Source: Blastococcus sp. TF02-09
GTDB lineage: Bacteria > Actinomycetota > Actinomycetes > Mycobacteriales > Geodermatophilaceae
Direction: 5' to 3'
DNA: 64,000 nt
Assembly (NCBI RefSeq): GCF_003319105.1
Contig: NZ_QOHH01000009.1
Span: forward strand, 124,001 to 188,000
A model generated the notes under the pieces. That model saw only the letters and a program-made list of their open reading frames with translations. It was not told the DNA's origin and ran no database searches. The position numbers were made by a program, and so were the translations under genes. Positions 25,172 to 33,166 of this stretch are shown here, piece after piece (the stretch's first letter is position 1; the number at the start of each line of letters is the position of its first letter).

Positions 25172-26159
25172 CCTCGGCCCGGGTGGTTGACCCACCGTCC
25201 TCGCTGCTCCAGGCTGTCGCCGCACGGCGGGCGGACCCGCCAGCGGACGGAGGTCCCCCGCCTTGACCAGCGAGTTCGGCCAGCCGCCGTCCGATGCGCC
25301 CTCTGGCCCGGTGCCCGGCCTCGCGCAGGCCGGCAGTCCCTGGTTCTCGGAGCCGGACGGTCCGAGGCGGCACGCGCCGGACCTCCCGAGCAGGCGCACG
25401 ACCGTCCTCGTCACCGCCTTCTTCGGCCTCTTCGGCCTGATCCCGGCGTCGCGGCACAGCAGGCAGGCAGAACAGCTCGGGGTCTCCGGCAGCCGGTACT
25501 ACACCGCGTTCGCTCTCACCCTCGCCGCCGGCGCGCTGACGTGGACGCTCGTCGCCGCTCTCCTGGTCACGCTCGGCGGGAACGCGAGCCCGACGGAGCC
25601 CACTGGAGCGACCGCGGCAACGAGCGCGGCGGGCGAGCGGGCTGACGAGCAGGAGAAGTACAAGGCCCGGGGGGTCGGCGGGCTCTGGACGGTCGAGCGG
25701 CTCGTGCCGGCGCTCGAGTGGTTCGCCGACGACGAGTACCCCGGGGACAACGAGTTCACCGGCGTCTACGGGGCACTGATCCCGTGCGGCGGTCAGCACG
25801 TGCACGGCCTGGCGCCCGACGTCATGACGACGACCCTCGGGGGCTACGGCTATGTCGCCTCCGCACAGGTCCTCCCCGACCCCGCTGCCGCCGAGCGCGA
25901 GCTCGACCGTCAGACCGAGCTCCTGCGGAACTGCACCGCCGGGTACGAGCTGGAGCAGGAGGGCGGGGGCGTCGCGACCTGCATGCCCTCGGTCCAGGCA
26001 TTCACCCCCGTCGTCCGGTACCAGGACACCTGCACGGACGGGAGTCCGCCGTACACCGCCGCGATCTTCCGCACGGACAACGCCGTGGTCACCGTCCTGA
26101 CGACGGCCGATTCGGAGTTGGACTGGATGCTGAACTCCCTCATGCTCAGCCTCGAGTGA
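25172..26159 (+). repeat. Duplicated gene unit, copy 2 (leader plus membrane gene)
   Basis: Second copy of the unit at 23379-24363, in the same orientation 1.8 kb downstream. TTGACC is at 25187-25192 and AGGCTG follows 18 nt later in both copies, so a shared promoter is possible although the -10 is poor. Confidence 0.8.
25263..26159 (+). CDS. Membrane protein with extracytoplasmic Cys domain, duplicate copy 2
   Basis: 298 residues from TTG 25263. Segment 43-108 (RRTTVLVTAFFGLFGLIPA through the second helix) is almost identical to copy 1. The Pro-rich N-terminus and the outer domain have diverged, with Ala/Thr-rich linker residues 110-135 unique to this copy. The cysteines are retained in register (IPCGGQ, RNCTAGYE, ATCMPS, DTCTDG), which argues that both copies are under selection for the same disulfide-bonded fold. 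The gap in similarity outside the membrane segment suggests gene conversion or a recent duplication with fast-evolving ectodomains. Confidence 0.65.
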   Translation: MTSEFGQPPSDAPSGPVPGLAQAGSPWFSEPDGPRRHAPDLPSRRTTVLVTAFFGLFGLIPASRHSRQAEQLGVSGSRYYTAFALTLAAGALTWTLVAALLVTLGGNASPTEPTGATAATSAAGERADEQEKYKARGVGGLWTVERLVPALEWFADDEYPGDNEFTGVYGALIPCGGQHVHGLAPDVMTTTLGGYGYVASAQVLPDPAAAERELDRQTELLRNCTAGYELEQEGGGVATCMPSVQAFTPVVRYQDTCTDGSPPYTAAIFRTDNAVVTVLTTADSELDWMLNSLMLSLE

Positions 26160-26242
26160 CCGGGTCCGGGTGCCGGGCCGCGCTGGGCCGGGCGCAGAAT
26201 GCCCGACGCGGGCGCCGCGGGGTGCCGGGAGCGGAGGAGCAC

Positions 26243-27751
26243 GTGGTCGACAGCCCGTTCGACACCAGCGGCATCGAGGTCGGCGCGGACGGCATCCGCC
26301 GCTACACCACCGTCTCCGGCACCGTCGTCGACATGCTGCGCAGCACCGTGGAGCGCCACGCGGAGCGGACGGCGGTCGTCGAGCTCGGCGGCCCGTCGGC
26401 CACGTACGGCGAACTGTGGGAGCGGGCGCTGCGGGTCGCCGGCGGGCTGCGCGACGCCGGGGTCGGTCCGGGGGACCGGGTGGCGATCCGGCTGGGCAAC
26501 GGCCTGGACTGGGTTCTGGCGTTCTGGGGCGGGCACCTCGCCGGCGCCGTCGTCGTCCCGATGAACACCCGGCTGGCGGAGCCGGAGGCCGAGTACATCC
26601 TCGCCGACTGCGGAGCGGCTTACGTCGTCCTCCCGGACACGCCGCTGCCGGACGGCGAGCCCGGCGAGGTGCCGCAGCGGGAGCACCGCGACGTCGCGGC
26701 GCTGTTCTACACGTCGGGCACGACCGGCCGCCCCAAGGGCGCGATGGTCACCCACGAGAACTTCCTGTCCTCGGTGGAGAGCGTCATCCGCTGCCGGACC
26801 ATGGAGCGCGGGCCGGAGCACGTCTCGCTGATCTCGGTGCCGCTGTTCCACGTCACCGGCTGCTGCTCGCAGTTCATGACCCAGTGCGCCCTCGGCGGGG
26901 AGTCGGTCGTGATGCCGGCGTTCACGCCCGCGGCCTTCCTCGCCGCCATCGAGGAGCACCGCATCTCGCTGATCACCAGCGTGCCCACCATCTACGAGCT
27001 GACCCTGCGCCACCCCGACCTCGCGACGACGGACGTCTCCTCGGTGCGCACGCTGAGCTACGGCGGGGCGCCGATGGCCCCGGAGCTGGTGCGCCGGCTG
27101 CAGGTCGCCTTCCCGCAGGCGCGGCTGGGCAACGGGTTCGGGCTGTCGGAGACCTCGGCGCTGGCCACCTTCCTGCCGCACGAGTACGCCGTGGAGCACG
27201 CCGAGTCGGTCGGGTTCCCGACGCCGGTGTGCGAGGTGCGCATCGACCGACCCGACCCCGTGACCGGGGTGGGGGAGCTGCTGGTGCGCGGGCCCAACGT
27301 GGTGGCCGGGTACTGGGGCGACCCGGCGCGGACGGCGGAGACCTTCGTCGACGGGTGGCTGCACACCGGCGACGTCGCCGCGATCACCGACGGCATGGTG
27401 CGGATCGTCGACCGCGCCAAGGACATGATCAACCGCGGCGGCGAGAACGTGTACTCCGTCGAGGTGGAGAACGTGCTGGCCGAGCACCCGGACGTGCTCG
27501 AGGTCGCCGTCGTCGGGGTCGCGGACCCGGTGATGGGGGAGAAGGTGGGCGCCGTCGTCCTACCCCGGGAGGGCGCGGTGGACCTGGTGCCCTCGCTGAT
27601 CGCCTTCGCCCGGGAGCGGCTGGCCGACTACAAGGTCCCCCAGTTCGTGCGGGTGATCGACGACGGCCTGCCACGCAACGCCGGCGGCAAGGTGCTGAAG
27701 ACGACGCTGCGGGTTGCCGAGGACTGGATCCCGATCCTGCGCGCCCGGTAG
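26243..27751 (+). CDS. AMP-dependent acyl-CoA synthetase (ANL superfamily)
   Basis: 502 residues from GTG 26243, with GGAGG 5 nt upstream. Adenylation P-loop YTSGTTGRPKG, motif GFGLSETSALATF, hinge DGWLHTGDVA, RAKDMINRGGENVYSVEVE, and the catalytic lysine in PRNAGGKVLKT near the C-terminus. It activates a carboxylic acid with ATP and transfers it to CoA in the cytosol. It is shorter than long-chain ligases and looks like the class I medium-size acid:CoA ligases. Adjacent genes give no clue to the acid. It lies 83 nt downstream of membrane-protein copy 2. Confidence 0.9.
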   Translation: MVDSPFDTSGIEVGADGIRRYTTVSGTVVDMLRSTVERHAERTAVVELGGPSATYGELWERALRVAGGLRDAGVGPGDRVAIRLGNGLDWVLAFWGGHLAGAVVVPMNTRLAEPEAEYILADCGAAYVVLPDTPLPDGEPGEVPQREHRDVAALFYTSGTTGRPKGAMVTHENFLSSVESVIRCRTMERGPEHVSLISVPLFHVTGCCSQFMTQCALGGESVVMPAFTPAAFLAAIEEHRISLITSVPTIYELTLRHPDLATTDVSSVRTLSYGGAPMAPELVRRLQVAFPQARLGNGFGLSETSALATFLPHEYAVEHAESVGFPTPVCEVRIDRPDPVTGVGELLVRGPNVVAGYWGDPARTAETFVDGWLHTGDVAAITDGMVRIVDRAKDMINRGGENVYSVEVENVLAEHPDVLEVAVVGVADPVMGEKVGAVVLPREGAVDLVPSLIAFARERLADYKVPQFVRVIDDGLPRNAGGKVLKTTLRVAEDWIPILRAR

Positions 27752-27764
27752 CCCGCCGACGCCG

Positions 27765-28310
27765 TCACCACCGGACGCGGGACCCGACCGGCACCGCGCC
27801 GACGGGCGCACCCGCCGCGTCCAGGGCGGTGACCCGGGGCGGCCGGCGGGTCCAGACGACGACCGCGCAGCCGTGGCCGGCGACCGGCAGCAGGCGGGTG
27901 CCCACGCGCAGGGCGGCCACCTCCTGGGCGGCCCGCACCCCGGCGTAGGAGATCCAGCTCCCGCTGCGCGAGGGGAGCAGTCCCCGGTCCGACCGCCGGA
28001 CCCCGCCGCCGTCGGAACTCACCGCCGCGGCGCCCAGTTCGGCCAGCGACGGCCGCGCCCGGAGGACGTCGTCGCCGGCGCCGCCACCGCCGCCCAGCAC
28101 CCGCCAGCCACCGGACGTCCGCTCCAGGACGTGCACGTCCAGCTGCGCGGCGCCGCTGACGCCCCGGCGCAGCCACAGGGTGACGGCGACGTCGCCGTCC
28201 CGGTCGACGGCCAGCGGCAGGTGCCGGACGCGCCGGCTCAGCCGCGCGGTGTCCGCGGGAGGGGCGCCGTCGAGCAGCCGCACGCTGCCGGCCAGGGCGT
28301 CGTAGGTCAC
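27765..28310 (-). CDS. Hypothetical protein, 181 aa
   Basis: GTG start at 28310. A beta-rich, Gly/Arg/Val-rich soluble protein with no signal peptide; features are LAVDRDGDVAVTLWLRRGVSGAAQLDVHVLER, a GGGGGAGDD loop and repeated short strands (GTRLLPVAGHGCAVVVWTRRPPRVTALDAAG). The pattern suggests one or two beta-sandwich domains. No family recognised. It faces the acyl-CoA synthetase end to end and lies 9 nt downstream of the DUF1810 gene, with which it is probably co-transcribed. Confidence 0.55.
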   Translation of the reverse strand: MTYDALAGSVRLLDGAPPADTARLSRRVRHLPLAVDRDGDVAVTLWLRRGVSGAAQLDVHVLERTSGGWRVLGGGGGAGDDVLRARPSLAELGAAAVSSDGGGVRRSDRGLLPSRSGSWISYAGVRAAQEVAALRVGTRLLPVAGHGCAVVVWTRRPPRVTALDAAGAPVGAVPVGSRVRW

Positions 28311-28319
28311 CCCGGGACG

Positions 28320-28739
28320 CTAGAGGCGACCGGTCGTGGCGTCGTCCTCGTTTCCGCCGAAGTACCGGTCGAGGACGGCGCGGAACAGCGGCTCGTCCGG
28401 GGCCGTGTGCGCGAAGAGGGTCATCGACGAGCGGAGCTTCTGCGCGTCGATCGACCCGAGGACGGCGACAGGGTCGGATCCGCCCAGCTCGACCAGCGCC
28501 CGCGTCGACTCGACCAGCCGCGGCCCCAGCACCGGGTGGGCGAAGTAGGCGCGCGCCTCGTCGGGTCCGCTGATGGCGAAGTGCTGGGCGGTCGCGCTGC
28601 GGCCGAGCCCCGCGATCTGCGGGAACACGAACCACATCCAGTGGCTCCGCTTGGCGCCGGCGCTGAGCTCGGCCAGCGCGGTGTCGTAGGTGTCGCGCTG
28701 GGCGTCGACGAAGCGCTGCAGGTCGAAGGGGTCGCTCAC
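28320..28739 (-). CDS. DUF1810 family protein
   Basis: 139 residues from GTG 28739, the usual length for DUF1810. The frame extends further upstream but that stretch reads through a large hairpin and is not coding. Family hallmarks: DPFDLQRFVDAQRDTYDTALAELSAGAKRSHWMWFVFPQIAGLGRS, FAISGPDEARAYFAHPVLGPRL and a terminal MTLFAHT ... DRYFGG. The family is small, soluble and of unknown function (E. coli YbfA-unrelated; plant and bacterial members exist). No SD sequence was seen before the GTG. Confidence 0.85.
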   Translation of the reverse strand: MSDPFDLQRFVDAQRDTYDTALAELSAGAKRSHWMWFVFPQIAGLGRSATAQHFAISGPDEARAYFAHPVLGPRLVESTRALVELGGSDPVAVLGSIDAQKLRSSMTLFAHTAPDEPLFRAVLDRYFGGNEDDATTGRL

Positions 28740-28784
28740 GTCTGCGCACGCTGCCCGCGACCGGCCGGCGCGGCAAGCGGAGAG

Positions 28785-28843
28785 AGCGATGTCCCTGGAC
28801 CGGCCGTTCCCCACCGGGGAACGGCCGCCTCAAGGACATCGCT
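28785..28843. repeat. Large two-part inverted repeat in a divergent intergenic region
   Basis: Outer arms AGCGATGTCC (28785-28794) and GGACATCGCT (28834-28843) match perfectly. Inner arms CGGCCGTTCCCC (28801-28812) and GGGGAACGGCCG (28816-28827) match perfectly around a 3-nt loop. A 6-nt mismatched bubble separates the two stems. It lies between the divergent DUF1810 gene and the 69-residue protein gene. It may be a dispersed palindromic repeat or a binding/transcription control element. Confidence 0.75.
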
Positions 28844-28870
28844 GGGCGGCGGCGGGGGAGACTCGGGCCC

Positions 28871-29080
28871 ATGACCGTCTGCGACGCCGAGGGCTGCACC
28901 CGCCGCGCCACCCAGGTCGGCGAGGTGCCGCTGCCGATCGAGCCGCTCGAGCTGCGCCTGTGCGACGAGCACGTCGAGGCCCTGCGCGCCGGAAAGGCGC
29001 GCGGGCTGAGCCAGCGAACCGGGTGGCGGAACGACGGCGCCCGCCCGCAGGTGACCTTCGCCGACGAGCCGCACCGATGA
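28871..29080 (+). CDS. Small Cys-containing protein, 69 aa
   Basis: ATG 28871 preceded by GGGGGAGA. Sequence features: CDAEGCTRRATQVGEVPLP, then LELRLCDEHVEAL, giving a Cys-x4-Cys ... Cys-x2-His arrangement that could hold one zinc ion, and an Arg-rich C-terminus. Proteins of this kind are often short stand-alone zinc ribbons in actinobacteria. Function unknown. The large hairpin sits about 30 nt upstream of the start. Confidence 0.6.
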   Translation: MTVCDAEGCTRRATQVGEVPLPIEPLELRLCDEHVEALRAGKARGLSQRTGWRNDGARPQVTFADEPHR

Positions 29081-29109
29081 GGAGCGGCTAGTTGCGCCGT
29101 CCTCCCTGC

Positions 29110-29688
29110 ATGGAGACGACGACGTTCGACCTGGCCCCTGCGGCCGCGGAGCTCCGGCGGGTGCTGGCCGGGGTGCGCGACGAGCAGTTGGGCGACCCGA
29201 CGCCGTGCGGGGACACCCCGGTGGCCGGGCTGCTCGACCACCTCGTCGGGCTGACCGCGGCCTTCACGCGGGCTGCCGCGAAGGCGCCCGGCGGTACGGC
29301 CAGCGCGGACCCGGCCGCGTTGCCCGACGACTGGCGCACCCGCCTCCCGGCCCAGCTCGACGCACTGGTCGAGGCCTGGCGGCCGCCGGACGCGTGGGAG
29401 AGCGTGGCCGAGGCCGGGGGAGTCGAAATGCCCGCATCCGGGATTGCCGTGGTGGCCCTGGACGAACTCGTGGTGCACGGCTGGGACCTCGCCGTCGCCA
29501 CGGGGCAGGAGTACCGCGGCGACGAGGAGTCGGCCCGGCGGTCGCTGGGGTTCGCCGCGTCGGTCGGGGACGATCCCGAGGCGCGCGCCGGGCTCTACGG
29601 CCCCGCCGTCCCCGTGCCCGACGACGCTCCGGTGCTGCACCGGCTGCTCGGGGCTACCGGCCGCGACCCGGCGTGGCGGGCGCGCTGA
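29110..29688 (+). CDS. TIGR03086-type metal-binding DinB-like protein
   Basis: 192 residues from ATG 29110, 29 nt after the previous stop. It belongs to the mycothiol-dependent maleylpyruvate isomerase-N/DinB-like four-helix group: TPCGDTPVAGLLDHLVGLTAAF (first metal His), and ALDELVVHGWDLAVATGQEYRGDEESARRSLGFA (second His with WDLA). Members bind a divalent metal with histidines and are suspected mycothiol-dependent enzymes; no substrate is known for this one. The 3' end overlaps the end of the converging gene by 35 nt. Confidence 0.82.
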   Translation: METTTFDLAPAAAELRRVLAGVRDEQLGDPTPCGDTPVAGLLDHLVGLTAAFTRAAAKAPGGTASADPAALPDDWRTRLPAQLDALVEAWRPPDAWESVAEAGGVEMPASGIAVVALDELVVHGWDLAVATGQEYRGDEESARRSLGFAASVGDDPEARAGLYGPAVPVPDDAPVLHRLLGATGRDPAWRAR

Positions 29689-30412
29689 ACCCCGACCCGA
29701 CCTGCACGGCGTACTCGAACCGGAGCGTGGTGCGCAGCCACAGCAGCACGTCGTGCAGCCGCAGCCGGGTGAGGGCGACGCCCTCGGCGTGCAGCGCGGA
29801 CGCGAGCCCGGCGAAGGCCTCCGCCGAGTCGAGCAGCTCCCGGTGGATCACCGCCTCCAGCCCGCTGTCGCCCTCCCGGCCGTGGGGGAGCAGCGCCCAG
29901 CGGGTGGCCGTGTGCAGCAGCGGGAACAGGTCGGGGTGCCGGTGGTGGAGCACCGCGGTGACGTGCCGGCGGCTCACCCCCGCCGACCCGCACAGCTCGC
30001 CGATCGAGCGGAGCAGCGCGCCGACCGTGCCGGGCTCGGTGAGGACGGAGAACTCGTCCTCGGGCAGCTCCCAGAACGCCCGGCCCGCGGCCCGCGCGAC
30101 GACGTCGTCGGCCAGCGCCTGGACGGCCGCCAGCGCGGCGGTCGTCGCCGTCCACTCGTCCCGGCCAAGCCGGCCGTGCAGGCCCTCGGCGGTCAGGACG
30201 TCGGCCTCGCCGAGCGGGCCGTCCAACGCCGGCCGCCGGTCGAAGCGGTCGTAGCCGAAGGCCGGGACCTCCGCCCAGCGCCCGGTGCGCGCGTTCGGCG
30301 CCCGGTAGAACAGCGGCCGTCGCGCGGTGGCGTACCCGAGGACGGCAGCCACCGCGGCGCCGGCCGGGATCGGCTCCGGGCCGGCGCTGGGCAGGTTCAG
30401 CGGGAACGACAC
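29654..30412 (-). CDS. Hypothetical protein, 252 aa (possible DUF6308-like)
   Basis: GTG at 30412, preceded by GGGAGGAG about 9 nt upstream. The same frame stays open further upstream into an unrelated gene's antisense, so the longer version is rejected. Soluble, alpha/beta-like: VLGYATARRPLFYRAPNARTGRWAEVPAFGYDRFDRR, LTAEGLHGRLGRDEWTAT, then FWELPEDEFSVLTEPGTVGALLRSIGELCG, and HHRHPDLFPLLHTATRW. It resembles short actinobacterial proteins labelled DUF6308, but I am unsure. Two HH/HRH stretches might bind metal. Confidence 0.55.
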   Translation of the reverse strand: MSFPLNLPSAGPEPIPAGAAVAAVLGYATARRPLFYRAPNARTGRWAEVPAFGYDRFDRRPALDGPLGEADVLTAEGLHGRLGRDEWTATTAALAAVQALADDVVARAAGRAFWELPEDEFSVLTEPGTVGALLRSIGELCGSAGVSRRHVTAVLHHRHPDLFPLLHTATRWALLPHGREGDSGLEAVIHRELLDSAEAFAGLASALHAEGVALTRLRLHDVLLWLRTTLRFEYAVQVGSGFSAPATPGRGR

Positions 30413-30589
30413 CTCGGGGCTCTCCTCCCGGTCGGTGCCAGCATGCCCCCGGGCGCACGCGCGCGGGGCGGTTGAGGCCTCACTCACGTCCCGGACCTGC
30501 CCGGACGGTCCGTTCGGGCACCCAACCCGCCGATAGGTACACCGAAGGTGGCGGAGCTCCTCGATCCCGTCACCCGAGGGGGCTGCGGG

Positions 30590-31996
30590 ATGGCACGACG
30601 ACGTGGACGGTTGGGCGACGGACTGGCGGTGCTGTCCGGCGCCCGGCCCGACGTGCTCGAAGCGGTGCCGGGCGCCCGCGCGAAGTTCGTCGCCCTGGGC
30701 GGGGTGCTGCTGTCCACCGGCGGGCTGGCGGTGCTCTCCGCCGCGTTCGCCGTGCACATGGCGCTGGGCGTGTGGTGGCCGTTCGCGCTGCTGCTCGGCA
30801 TCGGCTGGGGCTTCGTGATCGTGAACCTCGACCGCATGCTGCTGGTCGGGATGGCGCACGACTCCTCGCTGAAGCGGAATCTGCTCATGGCGGTGCCGCG
30901 CGTCGGGCTGGCCCTGGTGCTGGGCATCGTGATCTCCACGCCCCTGACGCTGCAGATCTTCCACAAGGAGATCGACACCCAGGTCGTCGCGCTGCAGGCC
31001 GAGGCCTCGGACGAGTTCAACCAGGGCCTCGACGACGACGCGCGCTTCGCCGGCCTGCCCGAGCTGCGCGAGAAGGTGGCCACCGAGCAGGCCGTCGTCG
31101 CCAGTGGGGGCACGTCGGCCGCGGACCTCGCGCCGCTGCAGGGCGAGCTGGCCGCCGCGCAGGCGGCCTACGACGCCGCGCTGGCCACCCAGCGGGAGCT
31201 GTCGGCCCGGGCCCAGTGCGAGCTGGACGGCACCTGCGGCACCGGGGACGCCGGCACGGGCCAGGCCTACATCGAGGCGCGGGCCGCGGCCGACGCGCAC
31301 GCCGGCCTGGTCGACGCCGCCAAGGCCGAGCTGGACGCCGCGACCGTCGCCATCACCGCCGGGGCGTCGCGCAGCATGCAGCAGGCGACCGCCGACCTGG
31401 AGACCGACCAGGCCGAGCTCGCCCGGCTGACCGAGCAGCAGACGGCGCTGCAGGCCGCCTTCGACGAGACCAACGCCGACAACACCGGCATCCTCATCCG
31501 GCTGCAGGCGCTGTCGGCGCTCAGCGAGTCCAACGCCACGATGGCGATCGCGCACTACATGCTCGCGCTGCTGTTCATCTGCATCGAGCTGCTGCCGGTG
31601 CTCATGAAGATGCTGCTCAACTTCGGCCCGCGCAGCACCTACGACCGGCTCTCCGACCTGCGCGACGACGGCGACCTCGAGGTCGAGCAGCTGCAGCAGT
31701 CGGCGCGGGTGGAGGTCGAGCAGGCGGTGCAAGACCTGCTGGTGCTCGCGGAGAAGGAGCGCGTGGACCGGCAGAAGGAGCAGGTGCTGGCCCGCCGCCG
31801 GGCGCGGCTGGCCGCTGCCGTGGCCGCGCAGGAGACCCCCGACGTCCCGGCGCCGCGCACCGAGACGGTGCCGGAGGACGCCGGCCGCCGCATGTGGGAC
31901 ACCGGCCCGATCATCGGGCTGGCCCGCGAGGCGGCGTCCCGGACCGTGCGCACCATGCGCCGCCGCCCCGACGTCCGCGAGGTCGAGACCGTCTGA
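30590..31996 (+). CDS. DUF4407 membrane protein with coiled coil
   Basis: 468 residues from ATG 30590, chosen for GAGGGGG 8 nt upstream; GTG 30548 is an alternative, with TAGGTA 8 nt in front (possible leaderless start). Domain order: LSGARPDVLEAVPGARAKF, two helices (about 30-50 and 52-70), the DUF4407 hallmark NLDRML, a third helix and a long periplasmic or cytoplasmic coiled coil at about 120-300 rich in Ala/Glu/Gln. A fourth helix (MAIAHYMLALLFICIELLPVLMKML) and a charged tail with RxxRRRARLAAAVAAQE follow. Family function unknown; its shape resembles mechanosensitive or MotA-like scaffold proteins. No neighbours suggest a role. Confidence 0.78.
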   Translation: MARRRGRLGDGLAVLSGARPDVLEAVPGARAKFVALGGVLLSTGGLAVLSAAFAVHMALGVWWPFALLLGIGWGFVIVNLDRMLLVGMAHDSSLKRNLLMAVPRVGLALVLGIVISTPLTLQIFHKEIDTQVVALQAEASDEFNQGLDDDARFAGLPELREKVATEQAVVASGGTSAADLAPLQGELAAAQAAYDAALATQRELSARAQCELDGTCGTGDAGTGQAYIEARAAADAHAGLVDAAKAELDAATVAITAGASRSMQQATADLETDQAELARLTEQQTALQAAFDETNADNTGILIRLQALSALSESNATMAIAHYMLALLFICIELLPVLMKMLLNFGPRSTYDRLSDLRDDGDLEVEQLQQSARVEVEQAVQDLLVLAEKERVDRQKEQVLARRRARLAAAVAAQETPDVPAPRTETVPEDAGRRMWDTGPIIGLAREAASRTVRTMRRRPDVREVETV

Positions 31997-32129
31997 GCGG
32001 CCGGCGCGAGCGCTGTGACGATGACGACACGCTGAGCATGTGCTGGGCACTCGGCGCGCGATGCGGCGTACGGCGCCTCCGCGTGTCAAGGTGCTCGCTC
32101 CGATACCGCACGACGTGAGGCCGAACTCG

Positions 32130-32567
32130 ATGAGCACCGACGACAGCCAGCTGACCGGCGCCGCTCCCACCGCGACCCAGCCGGTGCCCGGCAACCCCGG
32201 CGCGCCCTACTTCGGCGGTGCGGACGCCCCGGCCGGGGAGCCGTTCACCGGCCCCGAGAACGACTCCGAACCGGGCTGGTTCGAGCGCAACGCCACGCTG
32301 GTCATCAGCGTCTCGGTGGCCGTCATCGCCGTCGCGGCCGCGCTGGTCACGCTGTTCTTCTACCGGGAGTCGGTGGACGACCAGAACGCCGACACCGAGG
32401 AGGCGGTGACCGAGTTCATCGAGGAGCAGGGCCAGCAGGTCCAGAGCGTCCGGTGCGACGACGGCTCGTGCTCGGCCATCGTCGACGGCGCCGCCTACTC
32501 GGTCCTGGTGCACGAGGACGAGGACGGCGACCAGACCTTCGGCGTCGCCAACTACAACGGCAACTGA
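32130..32567 (+). CDS. Small single-pass membrane protein, 145 aa
   Basis: ATG 32130. N-terminal 50 residues are Pro/Gly/Ala/Thr-rich and disordered. One transmembrane helix lies at about 56-78 (ATLVISVSVAVIAVAAALVTLFF). A short acidic outer domain follows (EEAVTEFIEEQGQQVQSVRCDDGSCSAIVDG), with a Cys-x4-Cys pair (CDDGSC) and a final beta-rich part. The layout (Pro-rich, helix, small disulfide-bonded ectodomain) matches DUF4333-like actinobacterial proteins, but I cannot confirm that. An earlier in-frame ATG at 32040 gives no sensible extension. Confidence 0.62.
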   Translation: MSTDDSQLTGAAPTATQPVPGNPGAPYFGGADAPAGEPFTGPENDSEPGWFERNATLVISVSVAVIAVAAALVTLFFYRESVDDQNADTEEAVTEFIEEQGQQVQSVRCDDGSCSAIVDGAAYSVLVHEDEDGDQTFGVANYNGN

Positions 32568-32623
32568 CCCGCGCGTCCGCCCCGTGCGCGATGCGGCGGC
32601 GCGGCGTCGGCTAGACAGAGCAC

Positions 32624-33154
32624 ATGACTGAGGTGACGAACTCCGACGCGGGCTGGCTCTCCCGGGAGGACATGGACCTGGCCCGCGAGCGGCTGCCGAT
32701 CCTCTACGTCGACGTCGTGCCGGTGCGCGTGGACGCCCAGGGCACGGCGATCGCCGTCGGCCTGCTGCTTAGGGCGGGCGAGGACGGGCAGATCAAGCGG
32801 GCCCTGGTGTCCGGTCGGGTGCTGTACCACGAGCGGGTCCGCGCGGCCCTGCTCCGGCACATCGAGAAGGACCTCGGGCCGCTGGCGCTGCCGCGGGTGC
32901 CGCCGGCGCCGCAGCCGTTCACCGTCGCCGAGTACTTCCCGACGCCGGGCGTGACGCCGTTCCACGACCCGCGCCAGCACGCCGTGTCGCTGGCCTACGT
33001 CGTGCCGGTCGAGGGGGACTGCGCCCCGCAGCAGGACGCGCTGGAGCTCACCTGGTTCAGCCCCGAGGAGGCACGCGACCCCGGCGTGCTGGCGGAGCTG
33101 ATGAACGGGCAGAGCACCCTGCTGCTGCAGGCGCTGGCGTACCTGGGCGTCTGA
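32624..33154 (+). CDS. DUF4916 / NUDIX-hydrolase-related protein
   Basis: 176 residues from ATG 32624, with TAGACA about 8 nt upstream of the start, so it may be leaderless. Features: WLSREDMDLARERLPILYVDVVPVRVDAQGTAIAVGLLLRAGEDGQIKRALVSGRVLYHERVRAALLRHIEKDLGPLALPRVP. The second half of the NUDIX fold (AYVVPVEGDCAPQQDALELTWFSPEEA) is present, but the GX5EX7REUXEEXGU catalytic box is not intact: the region reads VLYHERVRAALLRHIEKDLG. Such proteins are called 'NUDIX hydrolase family protein' without proof of activity. Function unknown. Confidence 0.78.
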   Translation: MTEVTNSDAGWLSREDMDLARERLPILYVDVVPVRVDAQGTAIAVGLLLRAGEDGQIKRALVSGRVLYHERVRAALLRHIEKDLGPLALPRVPPAPQPFTVAEYFPTPGVTPFHDPRQHAVSLAYVVPVEGDCAPQQDALELTWFSPEEARDPGVLAELMNGQSTLLLQALAYLGV

Positions 33155-33166
33155 GCGCCGCCAGGG

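Noticed and set aside
28740-28814. N-terminal extension of the DUF1810 frame to 28814
   Set aside because: It would run through one arm of the large hairpin and has no family match; the GTG at 28739 gives the usual family length.
30413-32194. Extension of the 29654-30412 frame up to 32194
   Set aside because: It crosses the antisense of the DUF4407 gene, which has clear membrane helices and motifs on the plus strand.
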